Assembly: GCF_050015995.1 (NCBI RefSeq)
Contig: NZ_JBNHEP010000141.1
Span: forward strand, 1-64,000
Length of the DNA stretch: 64,000 nt
Direction: 5' to 3'
DNA from: Trichodesmium sp050015995
GTDB taxonomy: Bacteria; Cyanobacteriota; Cyanobacteriia; Cyanobacteriales; Microcoleaceae
Numbering within the stretch: the first letter of the stretch is position 1; the number at the start of each line of letters is the position of its first letter. The notes under the pieces are model-generated. The model did no database searches. It was not told the DNA's origin and was given only the letters and a program-made list of their open reading frames with translations. The position numbers and the translations under genes were made by a program. Of this stretch, positions 54,101 to 61,612 are shown in pieces.

Positions 54101-55159
54101 TACTTCAAACCCCGCGAAGCTTATAAATTGAAAAAACAGATTGATCGGGAACGAAAGGAGTTAAAAGAATACTTTAGCAGATTTGATGTTGGGAGTACGA
54201 GCGACAAAATGAAAGCAGCTATTGCTGCGACGGGAGTTGCACAACTCGCCAATCTTGTTGTGGGTTACGGGCCTTTAGCTATGTCTGTGCTTAATCAAGC
54301 ATTAGGGCAGGTAGCAACACAAGTTACCTACAACGATACTAAACTTCAGGATGATTTATCCAAAAAAATGAGTTCCAGAAATCTGATTAATAACTATGTT
54401 TGGACAGTGGAAGGTGGTTTTTATGCAGAATCTACCGAAGTAACAGAAACGCAGCAAGAAATTTACAGTGGTGACATAAATCTATCATTGGGTGGCATGC
54501 TGGGGATAACATACAAAGCGGAAGCAGGGGCAAAACTTGAACAAGAAGCTTTATTTGGTAGTGGTTCTTCATTAACCTTGACCAAATCCAAAACCAAGGA
54601 GTCAAGCACTTCTTTTGGCCTGGATGTAAGTGTCGATATTCCCACCTCCCCGCGTTACAAATATGCCGGGATAGACGGGCGCACCCTGCCCAAAGGATTG
54701 ATCACTCCGGGTACAGTAGATGCCTATCGCTTTATGAGTTTCTATTTGGAACCCAAAGGCAAGAATTTCATCGACCTCTATTCTAAGGTCATTGACCCAA
54801 TATGGCTCGACGAAAGCCCTGACCCTAATGCCCAGGCCCTGCGCCAGGCACGGGGCAACATAGACAAGGCCAAACCCTGCTGGCGCATTATGCACCGGGT
54901 TACCTACGTGAGCCGTATCCTGCCGGAGTTCCAGCCGGAAGCGCCGCCCTCACTGGAAAAATCCATGCAGGCAAGGGGCATTGAGAGCAATTATATGCTT
55001 ATTAAGAAATTTGAACCCTATGTGGTTAATATTTCTGATTCGGGCACCTTTTTCGCTAAAATCGAAGAGGTTATTGATACTCAATTACCTGAATTTGACG
55101 CGTATAAAAAACAGATCAAATACTATCTGGCACTTTATTTCAATATTAACCAGGCATAA
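48092..55159 (+). CDS. Giant LamG-domain protein of an acquired fibre/toxin-like cassette
   Basis: 2355 residues, no clear signal peptide. Residues ~330-475 hold two copies of a phage-structural-like unit (V-T-R-G-Q-L-S-T-T-A-A-S-H and V-T-R-A-Q-L-G-T-T-V-A-P-H). An E-P-N tandem lies at ~648-682. Concanavalin-like LamG domains are at ~1200-1300 (S-V-E-A-W-V-K-P), ~1325-1540 and ~1590-1650 (G-T-L-E-E-I-R-I-W-N). Glycine/serine-rich alternating segments occur at ~1830-1910 and ~2130-2190, reminiscent of membrane-inserting hairpins. GC is visibly higher than flanking genes, suggesting transfer. It is followed by two fibre-like genes. The function is unknown; surface adhesin, injection-system cargo and pore-forming toxin are all open. 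Confidence 0.7.
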   Translation: MPQSSPLINKNITKEQTHQYLFTSMVSHRGTPVSFAMRQDGRIFYSVLDMSNTEQNATVSDEHDKNYWSKVNFEGVDASQLHFPSEIMQVGYGVVPNFPIGKYDSNNNKIINREEAGKPLDANGNELSAEAIKDKTDPFYSSTARLGAKAQFQVLSDGKYIYLFRQSIAGNDYNNENPAIVNNTLLVDRFILSGTTLKLSREIRYQRSRHKTEPESRKDTLSAVDVEGNPFYEPTRELVFANNLANGNFSVLLLPGADSEEQRWQIFTTDAVTGKVNSFNIRFDYSIVFDTSDSQTVVNEFIEKYGLNDGLVSDVKTKIDRYTDFTVKVKFGASDTKLIISASNDIAAGDLLLIADELLAIQSIHANYVVVTRGQLSTTAASHLANTDIKLIKPGTTTTTINEGTGFLNNDPTLTVTSADGFSINDYICIDNEILLVNALSGNDLTVTRAQLGTTVAPHNNGAGVTILNVQSKFLSVTATGDSVITGDGVTNGNYFTSEGNQITITSGKISAITSPGEDGYTSLDNQITKDLLPQSKYSGKGIPEDALTEVVYTIRTGVVKDDFIPASDSEWPLIEYESDNTAIQAKYTVNGVLKEEYSFQAPTDKLKPKSVEYTPGNGLSSCYYYQQEMGADNKPMKNKACVMLALGLEDKRPSEPNEPNKNRLEDKRPNEPNEPNEPNKYIGILNFSAAASGRLSRLTTDTVNMPDINVQALDENPYDTLEDIPTNDENGVAWQQPQKMRLLDIDPNGLSTSGGVLKFAYTSAPIGISAGYSDAVVATEPYLFDDSLGRVNLYFKGKKENFFVLYFDPTGSKSLTVKDSSSQKVNPPLSLKPRLDRDMILNVVANVPNNSNTCTITVNSQPGNEEVEKWSHLPKRFSQITGILNGSSQLPLGTLEPLEIHGDPRAAYIKPQTGNGTFKLRTTVDNNLMFQVTNAYAAQLADGVEHSVSLSSLSDYLDSNPMLNIAKKQFSLVKTANVTVKADVFYKSYLSGMVTNIGDIDKLWKYLKRQNFLQEVARPPEKGEDKGEDKGNLRSGTMTGDRASLSDDMADADIDNLSLQLLQEGNEADKKARRARLKQSLIALILDVAKVRIITFTVQDTNAQSVDRLEAGLAVSVGYDYATHFTCTPANLDGISAPKWEHSRSYLFNAEVKYDATINTTTEITPSFDYEYDINNTIGEWEDWEASLALEFNPASSTNGALLNTADSGKLEGLRPTEKGLSVEAWVKPSKDSNFNNPGSIVYYKKGSQNYSLGIEKDIDDSYKCVATLGDKKYTSKNSFPFQSEGKEQWMHLAFTHKKYWGYQLNNKNFINCGNDSSLQLIDEFTLEVLVKIDAAGTLLEKEGEYSLSVNGSSEVVFDWAGTNYLEELIEDVVNKPDKLDSLNQFYKITLIRSKNKPQTEPTKVEYPITGGNQEVGTDSGGKKWYEDKSQEEIIKGMAEKQDQIDSNMSLNQSNMLGANPDPSSDSSPKYYHTLIVTKSDESATEWTSITPKEIESVEAFKDFRMGGNGFTGTFASVRIWNRALSTSEAKALTVPENKAGLLSHWRMAEGKGKYLYDDVSENHGIASEGTWVDSPQTNHPGQFQFYVDGSRQPHDTPIDYTAQGVDQLSIGGIKTTSSSQGHFKGTLEEIRIWNGPRTNEQITDNAFGRLKGEWEQLLANYTFDKLIDQTGNKVQDASVNSTHLTIQNRNMLKEVLSTAPIATEIPQVRSALTGVLTEYNSTLDSRPGVVEYGDVQKNDDGTLNGILKRCYSFIDADRVWNRMTGYKVGNLVSQWYGQAQFAPQVIGYLEGPPPVPAENFPVGKDGDVDTYAYKLNNSISFNQAEEVSYNYSTAKEAGWNATAESEAKAGFGLSFVIAPFGFGIEQAAEIGGKATSNWESSGNRSQSYEGGVSVNTDRALSAALAGYDNGKSGAERYYKLGNTGYALVKSKTADLYLLRLAHNNALVSIYWQPNPDIPEDVNIIPFPINPLYTKQGTLDGKFGKTTDEHYPQAQGVYGEYSYFKPREAYKLKKQIDRERKELKEYFSRFDVGSTSDKMKAAIAATGVAQLANLVVGYGPLAMSVLNQALGQVATQVTYNDTKLQDDLSKKMSSRNLINNYVWTVEGGFYAESTEVTETQQEIYSGDINLSLGGMLGITYKAEAGAKLEQEALFGSGSSLTLTKSKTKESSTSFGLDVSVDIPTSPRYKYAGIDGRTLPKGLITPGTVDAYRFMSFYLEPKGKNFIDLYSKVIDPIWLDESPDPNAQALRQARGNIDKAKPCWRIMHRVTYVSRILPEFQPEAPPSLEKSMQARGIESNYMLIKKFEPYVVNISDSGTFFAKIEEVIDTQLPEFDAYKKQIKYYLALYFNINQA
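50037..50142 (+). repeat. In-frame coding repeat (AAATGAACC units)
   Basis: The 9 bp unit AAATGAACC, within a larger duplicated block (L-E-D-K-R-P-x-E-P-N-E-P-N), gives E-P-N repeats in the LamG protein. Likely variable in length. A smaller GGAGAAGACAAA repeat is at about 51162-51190. Confidence 0.85.
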
Positions 55160-55215
55160 CTATGGGAGTCTAGTCAATTTCATCACAAAGCGTACACTTT
55201 ACCACTTTATTTACT

Positions 55216-56454
55216 ATGGAATTCTACAAAAAACAGGAAAAAAAATCCGGTGATGGGTTAGCCATCACTGAATGGAATGACCTAAGCAACGCCGTTGCCG
55301 GTAATTCGGGTTTGACACTTGCTATCAACCAAGCAGATCAGGTTGGTATCGGAACAGACTCGCCGGGACAGAAACTCGTGGTGGAAGGCTCGTCGTCGAA
55401 TCAAGGGAAGCATAACGGGAGCAACTTGTCGTTTTCTGGGACTTTCGCCATCAAGAGCGACGCCCCACAGATCGACTTTATAGACATTAATAATAAGGAT
55501 TGGACTATCCACGTCAACAGTGACAAAATGTATTTTATTAGAGAACCGTGGGAATACAATCATTTAGTCCTCGACGGAACGGTTGACGGAGCGGGTAAAG
55601 TTGGCATCGGCACTGACACTCCTTCTACGAAACTCGAAGTAAGTGGCGATGTAAAAGCGACCAGTTTTATTGGTGATGGTTCACAACTGACCAACTTAAG
55701 TGTAGGAGCTACGGGCTTAAATGTACAGAATCGTCTGGAGGTCAACGGCACGTTATCCGTAACCGGAACAGGAGGTCGAAACTACTTCAAGGATGTTGAG
55801 AAATCAGATGGTAGTGGTCTGAGGGTTGGTGCGGTTTGGGGCATGTATGGAATCTATGCAGAAACCGGAAAAGTTGGTGTCGGTGGGGCTGATGGAGTGA
55901 ACCTACAAAATAATGCGTTAAACGTATTGGCGAACGGCAATGTAGGTATCGGCACCATCAACCCAGATGACAAGTTGCACATACAAGGCACTGGAACAGT
56001 TCGTGGGTTCGTAAAAACTTCTGGAAATTTTGCTTTCTGGAAGGCGGAGAACTCTGACAGAGCGTATGGTGTTGGTGCTTCTTTTTCTAGGTTTAGCATA
56101 TACGACTATAACGCAGATGCTAACAGGTTAGTAATCGACAGCTCTGGCAATGTAGGCATCGGCACACCCTCGCCGAAAGCAAAGCTTCATGTGAACGGTA
56201 CATTTAAAACAAAACTGGATATAATCAGGTGCAATAATCGGGCAGATTGGAATAATAGCAATCATCCTGTAGCAATTTATTTCAAAACAAACTTAGCTGG
56301 CGAACCACCAGGAACAACGCTGATGGCAATAACTGATCTACCTGCGTGGGTATACCTTGTATGGCAAGGATTCGTCGCTTATGATGGTTCCATTTGGGTA
56401 AACCATCTGCATTGGAATGACAAACCCTGGAATAATCCACAAAAAGTTTCTTAG
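55216..56454 (+). CDS. Fibre-like protein with G-I-G-T-x-x-P repeats
   Basis: 412 residues. Four or five copies of V-G-I-G-T-D-S-P-G-Q-K-L-V-V-E-G / V-G-I-G-T-D-T-P-S-T-K-L-E-V-S-G recur between diverse segments, with G-D-V-K-A-T-S-F-I-G-D-G-S-Q-L-T-N-L in the middle. This motif is typical of phage tail-fibre and other extended beta proteins. The C-terminal ~70 residues are unique and could be a tip domain. Same GC-rich composition as the preceding gene, 56 bp away. Confidence 0.75.
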   Translation: MEFYKKQEKKSGDGLAITEWNDLSNAVAGNSGLTLAINQADQVGIGTDSPGQKLVVEGSSSNQGKHNGSNLSFSGTFAIKSDAPQIDFIDINNKDWTIHVNSDKMYFIREPWEYNHLVLDGTVDGAGKVGIGTDTPSTKLEVSGDVKATSFIGDGSQLTNLSVGATGLNVQNRLEVNGTLSVTGTGGRNYFKDVEKSDGSGLRVGAVWGMYGIYAETGKVGVGGADGVNLQNNALNVLANGNVGIGTINPDDKLHIQGTGTVRGFVKTSGNFAFWKAENSDRAYGVGASFSRFSIYDYNADANRLVIDSSGNVGIGTPSPKAKLHVNGTFKTKLDIIRCNNRADWNNSNHPVAIYFKTNLAGEPPGTTLMAITDLPAWVYLVWQGFVAYDGSIWVNHLHWNDKPWNNPQKVS

Positions 56455-56484
56455 AGACACAATTAAAATATCGAAAGCAAGCAA

Positions 56485-56736
56485 ATGAAACAACAACTAA
56501 AACAACGCCTTCAAGAACTTAAAGCCGAATTTGAATCCGGTCAAAAAGTATTTACAGAACTCGATGACAAGCGGACCAATGTTCAAAACACCCTACTCCG
56601 CATTCAAGGAGCAATTCAGGTGTTGGAAGAAGAACTCGCCAAAGTAAACGAAGATGAAACATCCGTTTCGACCAATGAGTTAGATACTGAAGCCTTAACT
56701 GCAAACAATGATGTAAACCCTGAAACCTTAACATAG
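56485..56736 (+). CDS. Small coiled-coil protein
   Basis: 83 residues: Q-R-L-Q-E-L-K-A-E-F-E-S-G-Q-K-V-F-T-E-L and L-L-R-I-Q-G-A-I-Q-V-L-E-E-E-L form a continuous amphipathic helix, followed by an acidic tail. The gene starts 30 bp after the fibre gene. Small helical proteins of this kind accompany fibre genes and may be assembly partners. Confidence 0.7.
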   Translation: MKQQLKQRLQELKAEFESGQKVFTELDDKRTNVQNTLLRIQGAIQVLEEELAKVNEDETSVSTNELDTEALTANNDVNPETLT

Positions 56737-56920
56737 CAACGATTTAATTAATTATATTGCCCTTAATAACAGGAATGTTGATACTGTTGGCGAAAGTAAT
56801 CATTGTGTGTAAGGTTTGTGCTTTGTTAGGCTAATGCTCAAAAGATTAGCTACTGGGTAAAAAGATACCAAATGGGTTCTATATATCGTTTAATGAAGAC
56901 GCGAATGGTTAGAAACTTTG

Positions 56921-57088
56921 ATGACTGCTGCCACTACTGTTCCTAAAAACAATCAAAAAGCTCATTCTTGGCAATATATACTCCTAACTAAACCTAAATT
57001 ACTTCCCTTTCCTATCACTTTTGAAACTAATGAAAATTTGAAATGGCATAGACTCATAAAATTGGTGTTTTTATCGAACTCACGTTAA
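56921..57088 (+). pseudogene. Fragment resembling an IS605-type TnpB-like (Cas12k-related) transposase ORF
   Basis: 55 codons. Q-K-A-H-S-W-Q-Y-I-L and K-L-L-P-F-P-I-T-F-E-T-N-E-N-L-K-W resemble a segment of cyanobacterial TnpB-like proteins (L-P-Y-P-I-x-Y-E-T-N-E-D-L-x-W). Start and end of the original gene are missing. It sits between the coiled-coil gene and the beta-helix gene. Confidence 0.45.
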
Positions 57089-57107
57089 CAAAATTAGAAG
57101 CAAGAAA

Positions 57108-58532
57108 ATGACGGCATATTTTTTAAATGTAACTGATGCACCCTACAATGCACCCAATGATCGTTCGGCGGATGCTAGCACAGCTATTCAAAAAGCTATA
57201 GACGATGCCAGTGCTGCCGGAACCAAAGCCACCGTTCTTATTCCGGCAGGCGAATACCGCCTCGATTCAGGACTAAGCATCGAAAATGCAAGTTCAGTAC
57301 AGATTCAAGGTGAAGGAGCGTTCAACGGAACCACCTTTTTTTTTGGTCAAGAATCGGGGGATGTGATCACCTTCAACAATTGTCAGCATTGCAACCTCAG
57401 CCTGATAAACATTCAGTACAGCGGAGTCGCTACCGGTGGAAACGCGATTGTCCTGACTAATAATTGCTATGTGGTAGAAATTCACGATGTCCGCATGGAT
57501 TATTGTTTCAATGGTATCTGGATTCAGCAAGCAACTGAAACTCGCCTGTCAAAAACTCAATTCCGCTATTTGTTGGGATTTTATGGAGTCAAATTCGGGG
57601 GCGGAAGTGCGAACCAGAGTTGTTATCGAGCAATCTTACACGACATTATTGCAGACAACCCCCTTCCATTGCCTTATCCTGATAATACTGTTGCTCACCC
57701 CACAGGGGCGGGTAATTGGCAAGCAGATACAGCATATAACGAAAAAGATACAGTCGTCACATCAAACGGTATCTACCAATGTATAGAACCAGGAACATCT
57801 GGGACCACTGAACCTAGCGACAATCCAAACGGGTTGCGGAACCCAACGCCAGTCAGCGATGGTGGGGTTTCATGGCAATTTGTTTCCAGAAAAATCACGT
57901 GGGTAGTTCAAGAAAGCAATGGATTCTCTCTTGTCCTCAGCAAAGCAGCGTTACTCAACGGGTGGGTGGGGTACTCGATGCAAAACACCAGCGCCCCGGA
58001 GACGCCACCACTATGGATAATTGGAGATGATATTGAATGTGACCACAGTTATTACGCCAATATTCAACTACTAGGCGGCAGTGGAGCATACATTAATAAT
58101 AGTTGGTTTGGCTCCTGCTTTAGCGGGAATGGTATGAACATTATTCCCCCCTTCCAGGGCCAGGTATCTATGATAAATGTCCGCCTCTCGTTTGCGGCAC
58201 AACATGGTATCTTTATTGGGACGTATGGTACCACTTCAAACCCGAAAGACATTCTTATCCAAAACAATTTTATCGGAGGAAATGGGCAGAGTAATCCAAA
58301 TACTTACAACGGCATTGTTGTTGCCGGAGATGTAAAAGGGTTACAAATTATTGGCAATAAGATTGGAACAGATCTTGCAAATCCCCATGTAAGTCAATAT
58401 TCAGGCGTATTCATCAAGGAGGCAGATCAGTTCATTGTTACAAACAATAATCTGATAGAAAACATTACGCAATCATTGGTAATTGACACTGAAAGTTCAA
58501 ACTACATTGCTAAAGACAATTTAGAAAAATAA
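57108..58532 (+). CDS. Right-handed beta-helix (pectate-lyase-3 type) protein, tailspike-like
   Basis: 474 residues. Starts M-T-A-Y-F-L-N-V-T-D-A-P-Y-N-A-P-N-D-R-S-A-D-A-S-T-A-I-Q-K-A-I-D in the pattern of Pectate_lyase_3 / phage tailspike proteins, and P-A-G-E-Y follows. N-x-I and G-I rungs recur to the end (I-Q-N-N-F-I-G-G-N-G, I-I-G-N-K-I-G, V-T-N-N-N-L-I-E-N). A carbohydrate-binding-like insert is at ~200-270 (W-Q-A-D-T-A-Y-N-E-K-D-T-V). Likely polysaccharide-binding or cleaving. No signal peptide is evident. Same GC-rich composition as the preceding cassette genes. Confidence 0.8.
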   Translation: MTAYFLNVTDAPYNAPNDRSADASTAIQKAIDDASAAGTKATVLIPAGEYRLDSGLSIENASSVQIQGEGAFNGTTFFFGQESGDVITFNNCQHCNLSLINIQYSGVATGGNAIVLTNNCYVVEIHDVRMDYCFNGIWIQQATETRLSKTQFRYLLGFYGVKFGGGSANQSCYRAILHDIIADNPLPLPYPDNTVAHPTGAGNWQADTAYNEKDTVVTSNGIYQCIEPGTSGTTEPSDNPNGLRNPTPVSDGGVSWQFVSRKITWVVQESNGFSLVLSKAALLNGWVGYSMQNTSAPETPPLWIIGDDIECDHSYYANIQLLGGSGAYINNSWFGSCFSGNGMNIIPPFQGQVSMINVRLSFAAQHGIFIGTYGTTSNPKDILIQNNFIGGNGQSNPNTYNGIVVAGDVKGLQIIGNKIGTDLANPHVSQYSGVFIKEADQFIVTNNNLIENITQSLVIDTESSNYIAKDNLEK

Positions 58533-58562
58533 AAAAAAATTGATAGAGGTGAATAAATGCAA

Positions 58563-58671
58563 TTACAGCAGTTTCCGAAGCTATGAGGTACAGTCCTATA
58601 TTCTTAGTTTTTGACTTGCTGAATTCTATCTGAAAATAAGGTGTACCTCATTACACCGGAAAGTGCTGTAA
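58563..58671. mobile_element. MITE with ~31 bp inverted repeats
   Basis: TTACAGCAGTTTCCG ... ATGAGGTACAG (58563-58593) is inverted at 58641-58671 (GTGTACCTCAT ... CGGAAAGTGCTGTAA). The right end cuts into the ISAs1 remnant and forms its false C-terminus. A related single end is near 19098-19128. Confidence 0.75.
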
Positions 58672-58987
58672 CTGGGAGCATCCCATAATTGACTGAATCC
58701 ATGACAAAAAACACTTTTGTAATTGTTCTATATCTAAACTGGCAAAAACTTGAGCAAATGTATCGTGAGAAGGAATTCCATTTGGTAGTTCGCTCAAACT
58801 CTTTTAGCCATTGATGTTTAGATTGCCCATAAGCTTCTATATCCACCCATGTATCCGCACCACAAATTACAGCACAGATAGTAATCGTAATAATATCAAT
58901 TAATTTATGACGTTTGGTTCTATCTACTCTTGGGTCTTCTAGTTCATTAAAATATTCATAAATACTCTTTTGGGACTGGAGTTTCAT
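58672..58987 (-). pseudogene. ISAs1-family transposase remnant
   Basis: From 58987 the frame reads Y-F-N-E-L-E-D-P-R-V-D-R-T-K-R-H-K-L and I-T-I-C-A-V-I-C-G-A-D-T-W, the N-terminal domain of ISAs1 transposases. Near 58800 a one-base shift moves the correct reading to another frame: E-L-P-N-G-I-P-S-H-D-T-F-A-Q-V-F-A and C-F-L-S-W-I-Q. The catalytic part is lost and a MITE truncates the rest. Confidence 0.9.
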
Positions 58988-59665
58988 TGTTAAATATTAC
59001 TATTATTACTATAATAAGAATTATCCTTGATAAATATCTAATATTCAATCTGAATTAGGTTTTTTTAAGTATTAATTATTGAGTTAACTATTGAAAACTT
59101 TGGTATTTTTTGATGGTGATTTGCTGCGCGATAGACTTCCAGTCCGCTTTCCTACGGAATGCTACGCAAACGCGTTTCGGCTGTCGCCGACATGAAAGGC
59201 GGAGGATGGTGGCGGCAGCTATATCGCATAGTCTCCATTTGAAATTATCTTCTTGGTCATTTGTCAAAAAATTTAGATGCGTTTGCCCTGGGGAGTAGGG
59301 TAGGGACGTTGCATAAGGGCGTCCGTATGGGAGAAAGATTGTTGTTGGGTTTTGGTTCTTCAACCCAACCTACATCTATTGCATCATTTAAGGTATGTCA
59401 GTCTACTACAGCTTCTTTACTGTGGATAAAGCTTACAATAAATTAATCCTAAAAGTTAAAAAATCAACAGAGATATTTAAAAAATATAGTATGGATTTTC
59501 CTGTTTGAAGGTAATTATTATGAATCATACTAATAATGCTAGTTGATGAGAAAGTAAATATTTCAAAAAAGCTGAGATGTAGTTTTGAATGGTTTCTCGA
59601 TCTTTTTACTGGTGTCTCATTTAATTCAAGTTTGAATTAACAAAATTAAGTATTATTAGTGATTA
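58988..59665. other. Gene-free region with short repeats
   Basis: Sequence such as CTTTCCTACGGAATGCTACG and TCAACCCAACCTACATCTA repeats words found at 8.6 and 24.5 kb. Small frames here are not credible genes. Confidence 0.6.
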
Positions 59666-61420
59666 ATGAAAAAAAGAAAAAAATCAATTTTTAGCCATAA
59701 ATGGCAAGTATTTTGCCTAACAGTAATTGCTTGTACTCTAACACTATGGGTATCTCCAGTTATTTCCCAAAAATCACAAGCAGAAACTTCAGCCACAATT
59801 GCAGCAATTACTACTGAAGAACCCGAAATTCCTGTTGATGAGCTGAAACTTTTGCTCAAACCTCTGACTCAGGAGGAATTAGAAGTCGAAGCCAAAGCTT
59901 GGCAGGATTTGCTCAAAGCCAAAGTTCAGGAAATTAGCGATGCTGAGATTGCAATCAAACGCAAAAATCGGGAAACCAGAAAATCTGAAGCAGCGGTTGA
60001 TGCTATAGAAAAAGCTCAAAAATCTCTTGAGGAAGCAGAGGAAAGAAAAAAGACTGCATCTCCTGGTTCTCCAGAAGCAGAGGAAGCTGAAAAAAATCTA
60101 GAAGCGGCACAAAAAGAACTTGCTAAAGCTCAAGAAGCAGTTGAGGAAGTTGTTGAGGTAAAAAAGCAAAGTGAAGGAACTGAGGAAGCTACCCAAAACC
60201 TAGAAGTGGTAGCAGAAGCGATAGAAGATGAAGCCAGTAATACAGATGATATCGATAGTCAACAGGAATTAGTAGAGAAAGAAAAACAGTTAGAAGCATT
60301 ATCGGAGCAACTCGAAGATTCTACTGAAGAGGCATCGGAAGTCAAGACTCAATTGGTGGTTGGTGTCACTGAGCTTCAACAGGAACAAACTGCTCTTGCC
60401 GATCGCTTTGATACTGTTTTGGATGAATTTGAGAGTAAAGGGGGCAAAGCTGAATCTTTCCGGCAATATATTGAATCTGTTAGTGGTGTCGAGATTGATG
60501 TGAGTGATACTGAAGGTTTATGGTTAAGGATAGCTGGTTGGATCAAATCAGAAGAAGGTGGTTTACGTTGGGGTCAAAATATTGGTATCTTTTCCGCAAT
60601 TGTGGCTACTTCTGTAATTGTTGCTGCGATTTTAGGTTTTGTTACTAATAGAAGTTTGCGAATTGTAGGGGGAGTTTCCGATCCTTTGCGTGAATTTTTG
60701 GTCAGAACTGTGTGGCAAGCAACTGTTGGTGTTGGCGTCTTATTAGCATTGACTGCTTTGGAAATAAATCTTGGTCCAATTCTTGCCTTAGTTGGTGGTA
60801 CTAGCTTCATCTTGGCATTTGCTTTGCAAACCAATATTGGAAATTTGGCTAGTGGTTTAATGATTATGATCTATAGTCCGTTTAATGTAGGTGATGAAGT
60901 AGAATTATGTGGAACATCGGGCTACATTGACTCTATCAGTCTCGCTCATACAACAATAAAAGGTTGGACTGGTCAGATTATTACAATTCCCAATAACTCA
61001 GTTTTGAGTAGTGTGGTGATTAATCATAATGCCAGAGATACTCGTCGCGTTAGTTTGCAAATTCGGGTTGGCTATAGTGAGAATTTGTCTAAAGTTGAGC
61101 AATTACTTTTGGATATTTTTCAATCTCATCCTTTAGTATTAGACCAACCTAGACCAAGTACATTTGCATGGAAATTTGAAGAATATTTCGTCGATCTATA
61201 TGTAGGAGGATGGACTAAAACTTCAGATTACTGGAGGGTATATAATGAAACTCTTCACCAGATTAAGGAAAGATTTGTTCAAGAAGGAATATCTATTCCT
61301 ATTCCCCAGCAAAATATTCGTTTTCAAGAGCCTACCCAATTATCTTTGAAACCTGAAAAAAATAGTAGTTCTGTAGTCCAATTAAGTAGCAATTTAGAAA
61401 AAAGTAACGCTCAAAGCTAA
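59666..61420 (+). CDS. Mechanosensitive ion channel of the MscS family
   Basis: 584 residues. N-terminal signal peptide or membrane helix (~10-36), then a long acidic coiled coil (~60-250) that probably lies in the periplasm, then membrane helices (~300-325, ~345-365, ~375-400). The MscS pore helix and beta domain follow: L-A-L-V-G-G-T-S-F-I-L-A-F-A-L-Q-T-N-I-G-N-L-A-S-G, F-N-V-G-D-E-V, I-I-T-I-P-N-N-S-V-L-S-S. The protein releases solutes under hypo-osmotic stress. The last ~30 residues are a polar tail. Stand-alone gene. Confidence 0.92.
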   Translation: MKKRKKSIFSHKWQVFCLTVIACTLTLWVSPVISQKSQAETSATIAAITTEEPEIPVDELKLLLKPLTQEELEVEAKAWQDLLKAKVQEISDAEIAIKRKNRETRKSEAAVDAIEKAQKSLEEAEERKKTASPGSPEAEEAEKNLEAAQKELAKAQEAVEEVVEVKKQSEGTEEATQNLEVVAEAIEDEASNTDDIDSQQELVEKEKQLEALSEQLEDSTEEASEVKTQLVVGVTELQQEQTALADRFDTVLDEFESKGGKAESFRQYIESVSGVEIDVSDTEGLWLRIAGWIKSEEGGLRWGQNIGIFSAIVATSVIVAAILGFVTNRSLRIVGGVSDPLREFLVRTVWQATVGVGVLLALTALEINLGPILALVGGTSFILAFALQTNIGNLASGLMIMIYSPFNVGDEVELCGTSGYIDSISLAHTTIKGWTGQIITIPNNSVLSSVVINHNARDTRRVSLQIRVGYSENLSKVEQLLLDIFQSHPLVLDQPRPSTFAWKFEEYFVDLYVGGWTKTSDYWRVYNETLHQIKERFVQEGISIPIPQQNIRFQEPTQLSLKPEKNSSSVVQLSSNLEKSNAQS

Positions 61421-61496
61421 AAGAGGGTAGCAACTATATTATATCAAATCTGGATAATTACTATACCCAAGTCATTGCAACTGGAACGGAGTGGAA

Positions 61497-61530
61497 GGAA
61501 GCAATCTCCTCAATTCTTGAGATTGCTTCC
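61497..61530. terminator. Hairpin between convergent mscS-type and hydrolase genes
   Basis: GGAAGCAATCTC pairs with GAGATTGCTTCC around a 10 bp loop. It is positioned to stop either transcript, but it lacks a T-run and also matches the dispersed GAAGCAATCT repeat family, so a terminator role is only possible. Confidence 0.4.
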
Positions 61531-61612
61531 TATCGTGGCAATGACAACTGTTCAACCAGATTCTAGGATTAGGTTGAAAATTAATTCAAAACCTACTCCT
61601 AAATTAATCAAT

